A stretch of 31,662 bases of DNA from DAISIL01 sp036822015. Lineage in GTDB: Bacteria; Bacteroidota; Bacteroidia; Cytophagales; Bernardetiaceae. Location of the stretch: contig DAISIL010000038.1 in the NCBI GenBank assembly GCA_036822015.1, positions 1 through 31,662 of the forward strand. Direction: 5' to 3'. The first letter of the stretch is position 1, and the number at the start of each line of letters is the position of its first letter. Shown piece by piece: positions 1-7,270 of this stretch. A model generated the notes under the pieces. It saw nothing but the letters and a program-made list of their open reading frames with translations, did no database searches and was not told where the DNA came from. Position numbers and translations under genes: made by a program.

Positions 1-1
1 C

Positions 2-469
2 CTGCTGGGCTACGCCTATGCGGGTAAGCGCGGGGGGCTATGGAGCAACGCCCTGGTGGCGGCACTTTCAGCTTGGAGCCTCGGGCTGGTGGGGGTATGG
101 GCGGAACGAGGCGGGGCTGTGGTGCTGGGCTTTGGTGGATTTGCTTTTTTGGCGCACCTGATCCGCGAGATGGTCAAAGACCTCGAAGATATGCCCGGCG
201 ACAAGGCGATGAACAGCCGTAGCCTCGGGCTGCGTTGGGGGATACCAGCTACGCTACGGCTGCTGCGCGTTTTGCTGGCCTTGCTTGCCGTCGGGATCGT
301 GGCCGGGCAGTGGTTTTGGGGAAACTTTCAGGCCTTAGCCATAGCCGCGATACTGCTCGCCCAGACGGGCTATCTGATTGCTTACACCACCGACTACCAA
401 CGAAATAGCCAGTGGCTTAAAGCCTTAATGCTCCTGGGCTTGTTTTGGCTGTTTTTACTTTTTGATTAA
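2..469 (+). CDS. UbiA-family prenyltransferase, 3' part only
   Basis: The frame is open from the left edge of the window, so the N-terminus lies outside. The visible 155 residues are strongly hydrophobic, with about four membrane segments, and contain the second Asp-rich motif of UbiA enzymes (REMVKDLEDMPGDKA, around 180-225). This motif binds Mg-diphosphate of the prenyl donor. UbiA enzymes move prenyl chains onto aromatic or glycerol-phosphate acceptors in the inner membrane. In Bacteroidota the REMVKDLEDMxGD form is common in proteins annotated as geranylgeranylglycerol-phosphate geranylgeranyltransferase-like, but the acceptor cannot be decided from this half. The stop codon overlaps the 3' end of the opposing gene by 15 bp. 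Confidence 0.85.
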   Translation: MLGYAYAGKRGGLWSNALVAALSAWSLGLVGVWAERGGAVVLGFGGFAFLAHLIREMVKDLEDMPGDKAMNSRSLGLRWGIPATLRLLRVLLALLAVGIVAGQWFWGNFQALAIAAILLAQTGYLIAYTTDYQRNSQWLKALMLLGLFWLFLLFD

Positions 470-949
470 AACCAACAGCACGCTCACCACGCCGCCGATC
501 AGCAAACCCGCCGAAGGAATGGCAAGCCATTCGAGCTGCGCCTTAGCCGCCGATGTGCTGCCGAGTTCGGGGGCCAGATAGCCCGCCCAAAGCCAGAAAA
601 TACCGTACCCCAAAGCACCTATACCCAGGGCTAGTGCCGTTAGGGAACGCCATCTCTCCTGGGCGTTGGGCCAAAACATCAGCAGGAGCGTCAAAGCCAG
701 GCTGCTTGTCCCGAGGCTGCCCGCGTGCAAGTGTGCGCGTTTGTAGTACGTCCAGGACTTCTGTACCGTCTTGGAGAGCTTCTCCTCGTCGCCCCCATAC
801 ACAGACTCGCGTACCGCTTCGGCGCGGTGTTTCAGATCATCTTTCAGGGCATCCTCGGCTGCACCAAAAACTCCCCCCAAACCAAAACCAAAAAATATCG
901 CCAACACCGACAAGATCAGTGCCGGACGAAAAGCATCGTAGGCAGACAT
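455..949 (-). CDS. Conserved four-helix membrane protein of unknown function
   Basis: The protein has 164 residues from the chosen start (MSAYDAFRP). It has about four predicted membrane helices: one near the N-terminus, and three after a polar charged loop (roughly residues 38-75) that ends in a YYKRAHLHAGSLG segment. That histidine-containing stretch leading into the second helix is the most distinctive part. I do not recognise a named family. An upstream in-frame ATG at 982 would add 11 residues. I reject it because a near-perfect promoter (TTTG-N20-TAACTTTG, minus strand, 980-1011) would then overlap the start codon. The 3' end overlaps the UbiA-like gene tail to tail. Confidence 0.7.
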   Translation of the reverse strand: MSAYDAFRPALILSVLAIFFGFGLGGVFGAAEDALKDDLKHRAEAVRESVYGGDEEKLSKTVQKSWTYYKRAHLHAGSLGTSSLALTLLLMFWPNAQERWRSLTALALGIGALGYGIFWLWAGYLAPELGSTSAAKAQLEWLAIPSAGLLIGGVVSVLLVLIKK

Positions 950-979
950 GCAGTTTAGATTTAAACCAAATAAACTTTG

Positions 980-1011
980 CAAAGTTAATCAGAAACTCGC
1001 GTACCACCAAA
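980..1011 (-). promoter_or_regulatory. Bacteroidota-type promoter for the four-helix membrane protein
   Basis: On the minus strand TTTG (1008-1011), a 20-base spacer and TAACTTTG (980-987) match the Bacteroidota sigma-factor consensus TTTG-N19-21-TAnnTTTG. The start site would fall near 974, giving a leader of about 25 bases to the ATG at 949. The promoter lies inside the 3' end of the TPR gene. Confidence 0.65.
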
Positions 1012-1509
1012 GATGGTCATCTTTCTTTGGCAGCGTTGGAGGGCGGACACACAACTGTCGATTTCTCTGGGCTCGAGCAGATGTCGGATGCTTTCCTGAT
1101 AGGTCTCGATGGCCTGGCTGTACTCCCCCTGGAGTTCGTGCATGATGGCTTTTTCGTTGAGGATGATACCTTTGTTGATGCCTTCAAGGGTTAAAGCCTG
1201 CTCAATCAGAGAGTTGAGGGCATCAAACTGCCGCTGCATGGAGAGCAAAGCCGCGTATTGGTAGTAGGTCGGCAAATATTCGGGGTCATAATCCAGGGCG
1301 CGTTTGTATAACTCCTCGGATTCTTTGTACTTTTGAAATTTGAAGCCATAAATCCAGGCCAGCTGGCTGTACGCCCTCCCAAAAGTCGGTGCTTGGCGGG
1401 TAAGGGTGCGCAGGGCTTCAACGGCAGCGGCATATTTGCCCTCCGTGATAAGCCGCTCGGCAAACAGCAGTTGTTCGTGCCAATGCACGGGGTGATCGGT
1501 GGTGGTCAT
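985..1509 (-). CDS. Tetratricopeptide (TPR) repeat protein
   Basis: The protein has 174 residues and no signal peptide or membrane segment, so it is probably cytosolic. Tandem 34-residue helix pairs with TPR spacing are visible: about residues 15-48 (EGKYAAAVEALRTLTRQAP), 49-82 (KESEELYKRALDYDPEYLP), 83-115, and 118-150 (GEYSQAIETYQESI). TPRs form a protein-binding superhelix; the partner is unknown. The gene is divergent from purK and has its own -7 box. It is followed by the membrane-protein gene on the same strand, whose promoter sits within its last codons, so the two may be transcribed partly independently. Confidence 0.8.
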   Translation of the reverse strand: MTTTDHPVHWHEQLLFAERLITEGKYAAAVEALRTLTRQAPTFGRAYSQLAWIYGFKFQKYKESEELYKRALDYDPEYLPTYYQYAALLSMQRQFDALNSLIEQALTLEGINKGIILNEKAIMHELQGEYSQAIETYQESIRHLLEPREIDSCVSALQRCQRKMTIFGGTRVSD

Positions 1510-1559
1510 AGTCGTTTGGGTCTTTTTTTAAAAATGATGGCAAGGTAGGTCTTTAGACG

Positions 1560-1592
1560 CAAAAATACAATCAAACACATGAGGCAATACAA
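1560..1592 (-). promoter_or_regulatory. Promoter for the TPR gene in the divergent purK spacer
   Basis: The minus strand reads TATTTTTG at 1560-1567, an exact TAnnTTTG -7 box. Candidate -33 TTG elements lie 17 bases (1585-1587) or 22 bases (1590-1592) upstream, so the -33 assignment is uncertain. Both candidates fall inside the first codons of purK. Confidence 0.5.
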
Positions 1593-2712
1593 CATCGGTA
1601 TTCTTGGGGGTGGGCAGCTCGGACGCTTAATGCTCGCCCAGGCTTTGGGCTGGCCCATCACAAGCAAAGTCCTTGACCCTGAGACAGAAGCACCCGCCGC
1701 TCGGCTGGCTACACAATTTGTACAAGGCTCCCTGACCGATTACCAAACCGTTCTTGACTTCGGGCAGGACTGCCAGTGTCTCACCATCGAAATCGAAAAC
1801 GTAAACGTAGCCGCCCTCCAGGCACTCGAAGCCCAGGGCAAGACCGTCATCCCATCGCCCCGAACCATCGCCCTGATCCAGGATAAGTGCCTCCAAAAAC
1901 AGTTTTATCACCAGTCCGGTATCCCGACGGCAGATTTTGTCTTGCTTTCCGATAAAACTGACTTACAAAAACACCTCCATCGCCTGCCCGCCGTCCAAAA
2001 ACTCGCCCGAGAGGGCTACGACGGACGCGGCGTACAGATACTGCGCACAGCCGATGAACTGGATAAGGCTTTTGATGCGCCGAGTATCCTTGAGGCCCTG
2101 GCCGATATTCGTGCCGAAGTCGCTGTGCTGGTGGCCCGCAATACCCGTGGGGAGGTCGTCAGCTATCCTGCAACAGAGGTCGTGTATCATCCCGAACACA
2201 ACCTGGTGGACTATCTCCTGGCTCCGGCGCGTATCCCTGAAGCCGTGGCCGCGCGTGCTGATGCCCTGGCCAGACGTGTAGCCGAGACGATGGATTTTGT
2301 GGGGCTGCTAGCCGTCGAACTCTTCTGGACAACCGACGATCAGTTATGGGTCAATGAAGTTGCGCCGCGCCCCCACAACAGCGGACACCACACCATCGAA
2401 GCCAACGCCACCTCACAGTATGCGCAACTGCTGCGCGTGCTGCTGGACTTACCCCTGGGGAGTACCGATACCCTAAGCATTGCCGCTATGGTCAATCTGC
2501 TCGGCGCCGAGGGACACACCGGCACGCCACACATCGTGGGTTGGGAGCAGGCCATGCAGCAGTACGAAGGCATACACTGCCATCTCTACGGCAAAAAAAT
2601 CACGAAGCCCTTCCGTAAGATGGGACACCTGACGCTCCTGGCATCCAGCTATGAGGCTTTGTATCAGCGTATTGCCTACGTACAATCCACTATCAAAGTT
2701 CTATCCAGATGA
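1579..2712 (+). CDS. purK: N5-carboxyaminoimidazole ribonucleotide synthase
   Basis: PurK uses ATP and bicarbonate to carboxylate aminoimidazole ribonucleotide at N5 in de novo purine synthesis; the product goes to PurE. The 377 residues match the usual length. The N-terminal GGGQLGR loop (residues 10-16) is the family signature of the pre-ATP-grasp domain. The ATP-grasp domain follows, with the AREGYDGRGV ATP-binding loop near 143-152 and the metal/phosphate-binding NEVAPRPHNSGHHT segment near 259-272. The C-terminal HLYGKK...KMGHLT segment is also typical. The stop overlaps the rsgA start in ATGA, indicating translational coupling. No purE is in this window. Confidence 0.96.
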   Translation: MRQYNIGILGGGQLGRLMLAQALGWPITSKVLDPETEAPAARLATQFVQGSLTDYQTVLDFGQDCQCLTIEIENVNVAALQALEAQGKTVIPSPRTIALIQDKCLQKQFYHQSGIPTADFVLLSDKTDLQKHLHRLPAVQKLAREGYDGRGVQILRTADELDKAFDAPSILEALADIRAEVAVLVARNTRGEVVSYPATEVVYHPEHNLVDYLLAPARIPEAVAARADALARRVAETMDFVGLLAVELFWTTDDQLWVNEVAPRPHNSGHHTIEANATSQYAQLLRVLLDLPLGSTDTLSIAAMVNLLGAEGHTGTPHIVGWEQAMQQYEGIHCHLYGKKITKPFRKMGHLTLLASSYEALYQRIAYVQSTIKVLSR

Positions 2713-3635
2713 CCCCGATTGAGGCTACCCAACGCGGCATCGTCTTGCGCTCCACTGGCTCGTGGTACGACATACGCACCCCCGAAGGGGTACACTGGCA
2801 GGGGCGTTTGCGGGGCAAATTGCGTTTGCAAGGCTTAAAAGTAACCAACCCCGTTGCCGTCGGCGATTGGGTGCAGTTTCAAGTCGAAGACCCCAACGAA
2901 AGTCGGGCAGCCATTACGGCCATCGAAGACCGCCAAAACTACCTCGTCCGAGAATCGCCCCGCAAAAAAGCCCACGGGCATATCATCGCCGCCAACCTCG
3001 ATCAGGTGCTGGTCATGGCTACGATGGTTTATCCCCGTACCTCGTCGGGTTTCATTGATCGGGTGCTGGTCAGTGCCGAGACGTTTCGGATACCTGCCCT
3101 GGTGGTCTTCAACAAATCCGACTTACTCGACAAGAAAAGCGAAGCGCAGCAAAACGAATGGATGCAGGTATATGCCCGTTTGGGCTATGGCGTGCTGTCG
3201 GTTTCGGCACTCGAGCAGCAGGGGCTGGAGGAGGTCATGGCGGCTTTGTCGCACAAAAAAACGCTCATCGTGGGCCACTCGGGCGTAGGTAAGTCCACGC
3301 TCCTGAACCAGATCGCTCCCGAGATCAACCAGCGGGTACAGTCTATTTCAGATTTTTCGGAGAAAGGGATGCACACCACGACTTTTGCCGAGATGTTTGA
3401 GATCGCGCCCCAAACCTTTTTGATCGACACCCCGGGCATCAAAGAAATGGGGCTGCTCCAGATCGGCAACGAAGAACTTGCCCATTATTTTCCCGAAATG
3501 CGGGAGCGACTAGGGCAATGCCGCTTCCATAACTGTACCCACCAACACGAGCCGCACTGTGCCATCATCGCCGCCGTAGCGGCGGAAACCATCTCACCGA
3601 CACGCTACCAAAACTACCTACGGATGCTGCTCTAG
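2709..3635 (+). CDS. rsgA: Ribosome small-subunit-dependent GTPase A
   Basis: RsgA is a circularly permuted GTPase that helps late maturation of the 30S subunit. All expected parts are present in 308 residues: an N-terminal OB-fold (about 1-75), the G4 motif NKSD (135-138) placed before the P-loop GHSGVGKST (189-197), the G3 motif DTPG (240-243), and a C-terminal zinc knuckle with Cys271, Cys276, His278 and Cys284 in C-x4-C-x-H-x5-C spacing. The G4-G1-G3 order is the hallmark of the family. It overlaps purK by four bases and converges on trxA. Confidence 0.97.
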   Translation: MTPIEATQRGIVLRSTGSWYDIRTPEGVHWQGRLRGKLRLQGLKVTNPVAVGDWVQFQVEDPNESRAAITAIEDRQNYLVRESPRKKAHGHIIAANLDQVLVMATMVYPRTSSGFIDRVLVSAETFRIPALVVFNKSDLLDKKSEAQQNEWMQVYARLGYGVLSVSALEQQGLEEVMAALSHKKTLIVGHSGVGKSTLLNQIAPEINQRVQSISDFSEKGMHTTTFAEMFEIAPQTFLIDTPGIKEMGLLQIGNEELAHYFPEMRERLGQCRFHNCTHQHEPHCAIIAAVAAETISPTRYQNYLRMLL

Positions 3636-3642
3636 CCAAAAG

Positions 3643-3675
3643 AAAAAAGACCCATAAGGTTGTCCTTATGGGTCT
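3643..3675 (-). terminator. Intrinsic terminator of trxA
   Basis: A perfect 12-bp stem (3648-3659 with 3664-3675) has a 4-base loop. On the minus strand it is followed by a run of T (complement of the A-run at 3643-3648). It lies between the convergent ends of rsgA and trxA. The other side lacks a T-run, so efficient termination is expected mainly for trxA. Confidence 0.85.
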
Positions 3676-3701
3676 GTGTCTCTGGTCAAATCAAGGAGCG
3701 A

Positions 3702-4019
3702 CTAGATATGCGCTTCGAGTTTGGAGGTCAGGAGGTTTTTGGTTGTCACACCTACTACCTTATCCACGACTTCGCCGTTTTTGAAGATGAGTAGCGTCGG
3801 GATGCTCCGAATGCCAAAGCGCACGGACAAATCCTGGTTGGTATCCACATCGACTTTACTGACAACGGCTTTTCCGGCATACTCATCCGCGATCTGCTCT
3901 ACGATAGGCGAAATCGTCTTACAAGGGCCACACCACTCTGCCCAAAAGTCCACCAATACCGGTTTGTCGGTCTGGATAAGGGTATCAAAGTTTGCGTCGG
4001 TTGCTTCTAAAGCGGGCAT
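3702..4019 (-). CDS. trxA: Thioredoxin
   Basis: The 105-residue protein has the WCGPC redox site at residues 29-33 and the cis-proline segment SIPT (Pro74), with no signal peptide. These features define cytosolic thioredoxin, the disulfide reductase for ribonucleotide reductase, peroxiredoxins and others, normally reduced by thioredoxin reductase. The length is standard. It is monocistronic, with a strong terminator 26 bases downstream. The bacillithiol-pathway gene bshC lies about 16 kb away, so the cell probably uses both thioredoxin and a low-molecular-weight thiol. Confidence 0.96.
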   Translation of the reverse strand: MPALEATDANFDTLIQTDKPVLVDFWAEWCGPCKTISPIVEQIADEYAGKAVVSKVDVDTNQDLSVRFGIRSIPTLLIFKNGEVVDKVVGVTTKNLLTSKLEAHI

Positions 4020-4101
4020 AATCTTAGGGGTTGATTTGAGATTGAAAAAATTGTGTACAGGAATAAACGGAATCGAGGCGTAAAGGTTAGTAAAGAAAAC
4101 G

Positions 4102-4977
4102 TTAATGCTTGTGCCCTGGCTCCCAGATCAGGCGCACAAAGGCACCCAGGCGTTCTGTTTCTGCCAGGAGCGGGATAGCTGCCACAATACCCACCAACAG
4201 GTTATCCGCCAACCCAAGGCGCATCTGGGGGCGTAGCGTAAGATCCAGATCATTATCTCGGATAGTTTTGTTTACTTCAAGCCCAATAAAATTGCGCGTT
4301 CCGGGGATCATGTAGTGAAAGCTGGTGTTGATGTCGTACTGCCAGCGGACGGTTTTTTTTCTGAAGTCATGCTCGATCCTTGGCCCTGTATAAATGAGGG
4401 TGTGGTAGTTGCTTCCCCAACGTTTGGCGATAACGAAGAAGGGATTATACAGATTTCCCTTAATCAAGGGGCGTCCAAAACTACTAAAATCTGAAAACTC
4501 AAATTCGTTCAGGTAACCGATGGCCATAGAAGTTGCTATTTTTTCATTAACAAAAAACGACCACTGCGCCGCTAGTTTGAGGCTTTCCATCCGATTGGCC
4601 GGCACAGAATCCGATAAAACGCCAGGCTGGGGGGCATAAAGCAGAAAAGGCACTTCGATTTCCAGCCCTAAACGGTCAATGGGTGCAAACTCGTACTCTA
4701 CCAGTGCCTCATAGCTATCAAATTTAAGATCACTGGTAACACCCAGGCCTACATTCCATTCTTTTTCGCCCTTTCGTGCGCCCAGGTCTCGGATCAAGTC
4801 AATGTAGAGCGGCTCGGCGTGTAAGACTTTATCAGGGTTTGCCTTGTCTTCGACCTCCAGGATATACAGGCTATCTTTTTCAGCACCTGTAAGGTTATCC
4901 TGGGCAATTACTAATTGCGCAAAAAAAGATAGAAAGGTTAAAATAAATGCAAGTCTAAAAAAATGTGAAAAAACCAT
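4102..4977 (-). CDS. Predicted outer-membrane beta-barrel protein with HAEPLYIDLIRD motif
   Basis: The 291-residue protein begins with a clear signal peptide, with likely cleavage after QLVIA (residue 25). Right after a short linker comes a highly polar conserved block starting HAEPLYIDLIRDLGARKGE (residues 53-71), followed by alternating hydrophobic/polar strands with Gly and aromatic residues, as in a small outer-membrane beta-barrel. From memory, proteins with this block are widespread and conserved in Bacteroidota, but I know no function; database names assigned to it should be treated with caution. It has its own promoter just upstream, embedded in the hairpin that ends the preceding peptidase gene. 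Confidence 0.7.
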   Translation of the reverse strand: MVFSHFFRLAFILTFLSFFAQLVIAQDNLTGAEKDSLYILEVEDKANPDKVLHAEPLYIDLIRDLGARKGEKEWNVGLGVTSDLKFDSYEALVEYEFAPIDRLGLEIEVPFLLYAPQPGVLSDSVPANRMESLKLAAQWSFFVNEKIATSMAIGYLNEFEFSDFSSFGRPLIKGNLYNPFFVIAKRWGSNYHTLIYTGPRIEHDFRKKTVRWQYDINTSFHYMIPGTRNFIGLEVNKTIRDNDLDLTLRPQMRLGLADNLLVGIVAAIPLLAETERLGAFVRLIWEPGHKH

Positions 4978-5003
4978 AGATAATCAGTTTTTTATGTGTA
5001 GTA

Positions 5004-5047
5004 CAAAGATAAATGCTTGTCGGGATACCTGGCAAGCATTTATCTTT
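5004..5047 (-). promoter_or_regulatory. Hairpin at the end of the peptidase gene overlapping the promoter of the next gene
   Basis: A perfect 15-bp inverted repeat (5005-5019 with 5033-5047, 13-base loop) begins at the stop codon of the oligopeptidase gene. Its left arm contains, on the minus strand, an exact -7 box TATCTTTG (5004-5011). A TTG lies 21 bases upstream in the right arm (5033-5035). The element therefore appears to be both a transcript-end hairpin and the promoter of the outer-membrane protein gene that starts at 4977. No long T-run follows, so termination efficiency is uncertain. Confidence 0.6.
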
Positions 5048-7193
5048 ATTTTGCATCTCGGCACAGATCGAGAATGAAGGCATACTCGAGGGCCGTATCT
5101 CGGAGGCGCTTAAACCGCCCCGAGGCTCCCCCGTGTCCGGCTTCCATGTTCATGTGCAAGAGCAGACGGTTTTGGTCGGTCTTGATGTTGCGCAAACGCG
5201 CTACCCACTTGGCGGGTTCCCAGTACTGCACCTGCGAGTCGTGGAGGCCTGCCGTAACGAGCAGATGCGGATAAGCCTTCGCTTGTACCTGATCGTAAGG
5301 CGAGTAGGATAGCATGTAATCGAAGTAGGTCTTGTCGTTGGGGTTGCCCCACTCGTCGTACTCAAAGGTGGTGAGCGGTATCGTCTCGTCGAGCATCGTC
5401 GTAACGACATCCACAAACGGCACGTGCGCCACGATACCCGTGTACAGCTCGGGCGCCATATTGGCGATCGCACCCATGAGCAAGCCGCCCGCACTGCCGC
5501 CCATCGCGAAGACCTGATCGGGGTTGCCGTAACCCTGATCCAACAAAAACTGGGTCGCGTCGATGAAATCCGTGAAGGTGTTCTTTTTTTGGAGAAGTTT
5601 GCCGCTTTCATACCAGGCACGGCCCAGCTCCTGCCCACCGCGTACGTGCAGGATCGCAAAAACAAATCCCCGATCCAGGAGACTCAACCGATTACTGCTA
5701 AAGCCAGCCTCGGTAGAATAGCCATAAGAGCCATAGGCATAGACATATAGCGGATGGCTACCCTCGCGCTTGAAGCCCTTCCGATAGACCAACGAAATCG
5801 GTACTTTTACGCCATCGCGGGCGGTGGCCCAGAGGCGTTCGGACTGGTAATCTTCGGGCTTAAAGCCACCCAGGACGGGCGTTTGTTTGAGCAACTCACG
5901 GGCTTGGGTCGTTAGGTCGTGGCTGTAGGTCGTCTGCGGAGTCGTGAGGGAGGCATAACGGTATCGGAGTTGTGTGGCATCCTGCTCGGGGTTATTGCCG
6001 ATACCAGCCGTGTAGGTGGGGTCGTCAAACTGAATGAAGTGTTCGTCGGTTCCGTCCAATGCCATGACCCGTAGCTGGGTCAGTCCGGCGGATCGCTCTT
6101 CGATGACCAAATGCTGCGTGAAGGTTTCGATGTCTTCCAAAAAGACATCTTGCCGATGAGGGACGCGCTCCCGCCAAGCCTGGAGGTCTTGTTGTTTGCC
6201 TTCGGCAACCTCCATGAGGCGGTAGTTGGGGGCATCCAGGTTGGTCAGGACAAAAAAGCGATTGCCCACATGGGAGATGCTGTATTTGTGATCGCGGCGG
6301 CGAGCAAAGAAAGGCACAAAAGCCTCGGCGGATAAGTCCGTAGGCAGGAGTAGCACCTCGTCCGTTTGCGTACTGCTAGCCGTGATGACGATGTACTTCC
6401 CTGATCGTGAGCGGCTCACGGAAAGATGAAAAGTGTCGTCTTTTTCTTCGTACCACAGGCGGTCTTCCTTTGGGTCACTGCCTATGCGGTGGCTCCAAAC
6501 CTGAAACTCTCTAAGGGTGCCTTCCTCTCGGCGGATATAAAAAACGGTTTGGTTGTCGTCTGCCCAGGCTAGGTCTGTTCCGGCTCCCCTAATGACCTCC
6601 GGCTGGTACATTTCGTTGGTCAAGTCCTTGAAACGTAGATCATAGAGCCGTCGGCTCAGGGTATCCTCGGCCATGGCCAGGTATCGGGTATCCGGACTGA
6701 CGGATAGCCCGCCGATGCTGTAATAAGCCTGTCCCTCGGCGCGTTGGTTGGCATCGAGGATGACCTGTTCGGGAGCGTTTTCGGTATCACTGCGTCGGCA
6801 AAAGATCGGGTATTCTTTGCCGGTTTGGTAGCGGGTAAAATACCAAAAGCCGTTCAGGCGATAGGGGACGGATTCGTCCTGCTCTTTGATGCGGCTTTTC
6901 ATTTCCTGAAAGAGCGTCTCTTGCAACGCTTCGGTATGTGCCATGACGGCTTTGGTGTAGCCATTTTCAGCGTGGAGATAATCCAATACCTCGGGTTTGC
7001 TGCGGTTATCGTCTCGGAGCCAATAGTAAGGGTCTTGACGCGGGACGTTGTGTTCGGTGTGCGTGTATGGCTGCTGGGAAGCGATGGGTGGTGTAGGCAT
7101 AGCGGCGGAATCTGTTTTGGGTTGGCAGGCCAGGCTGCTGGCCACAAGGGCTATCAAGGCGTAGCCGATGGATGTTATGTTTGGGGTGCGCAT
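5046..7193 (-). CDS. Oligopeptidase B-like serine peptidase (S9A), predicted exported lipoprotein
   Basis: Oligopeptidase B cleaves short peptides after Arg/Lys. From the chosen start (MRTPNITSIG) the protein has 715 residues. It has a hydrophobic leader ending in SSLAC (Cys23, lipobox-like though position -3 is Ser), then the DPYYWLRDD motif, a beta-propeller region, and a C-terminal alpha/beta-hydrolase domain. The catalytic triad is visible: Ser567 in GGSAGG, Asp652 in LHDSQV and His687 in AGHGG. The spacings of 85 and 120 residues from Ser equal those of E. coli oligopeptidase B (S532, D617, H652). An in-frame ATG at 7238 would place the start inside the rpsA terminator and spoil the signal peptide, so I prefer 7193. 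Export is unusual compared with the cytosolic E. coli enzyme. Confidence 0.9.
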   Translation of the reverse strand: MRTPNITSIGYALIALVASSLACQPKTDSAAMPTPPIASQQPYTHTEHNVPRQDPYYWLRDDNRSKPEVLDYLHAENGYTKAVMAHTEALQETLFQEMKSRIKEQDESVPYRLNGFWYFTRYQTGKEYPIFCRRSDTENAPEQVILDANQRAEGQAYYSIGGLSVSPDTRYLAMAEDTLSRRLYDLRFKDLTNEMYQPEVIRGAGTDLAWADDNQTVFYIRREEGTLREFQVWSHRIGSDPKEDRLWYEEKDDTFHLSVSRSRSGKYIVITASSTQTDEVLLLPTDLSAEAFVPFFARRRDHKYSISHVGNRFFVLTNLDAPNYRLMEVAEGKQQDLQAWRERVPHRQDVFLEDIETFTQHLVIEERSAGLTQLRVMALDGTDEHFIQFDDPTYTAGIGNNPEQDATQLRYRYASLTTPQTTYSHDLTTQARELLKQTPVLGGFKPEDYQSERLWATARDGVKVPISLVYRKGFKREGSHPLYVYAYGSYGYSTEAGFSSNRLSLLDRGFVFAILHVRGGQELGRAWYESGKLLQKKNTFTDFIDATQFLLDQGYGNPDQVFAMGGSAGGLLMGAIANMAPELYTGIVAHVPFVDVVTTMLDETIPLTTFEYDEWGNPNDKTYFDYMLSYSPYDQVQAKAYPHLLVTAGLHDSQVQYWEPAKWVARLRNIKTDQNRLLLHMNMEAGHGGASGRFKRLRDTALEYAFILDLCRDAK

Positions 7194-7197
7194 ACGC

Positions 7198-7246
7198 AAA
7201 AAAACCGTCTGCCTGCTGCTTTGTTTGGCGCAGCACACAGACGGTT
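7198..7246 (-). terminator. Intrinsic terminator of rpsA
   Basis: A 9-bp stem (7203-7211 with 7238-7246) is extended by an inner 6-bp stem (7214-7219 with 7230-7235). On the minus strand it is followed by seven T (7198-7204). It lies 25 bases past the rpsA stop. The T-run ends only four bases before the start codon of the downstream peptidase gene. Confidence 0.88.
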
Positions 7247-7270
7247 AGTGGTTAGGCGTGATCGGATGGT

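Noticed and set aside
7194..7238. Longer start of the oligopeptidase (MCCAKQSSRQ...)
   Set aside because: This extension is encoded by the rpsA terminator hairpin and would bury the signal peptide.
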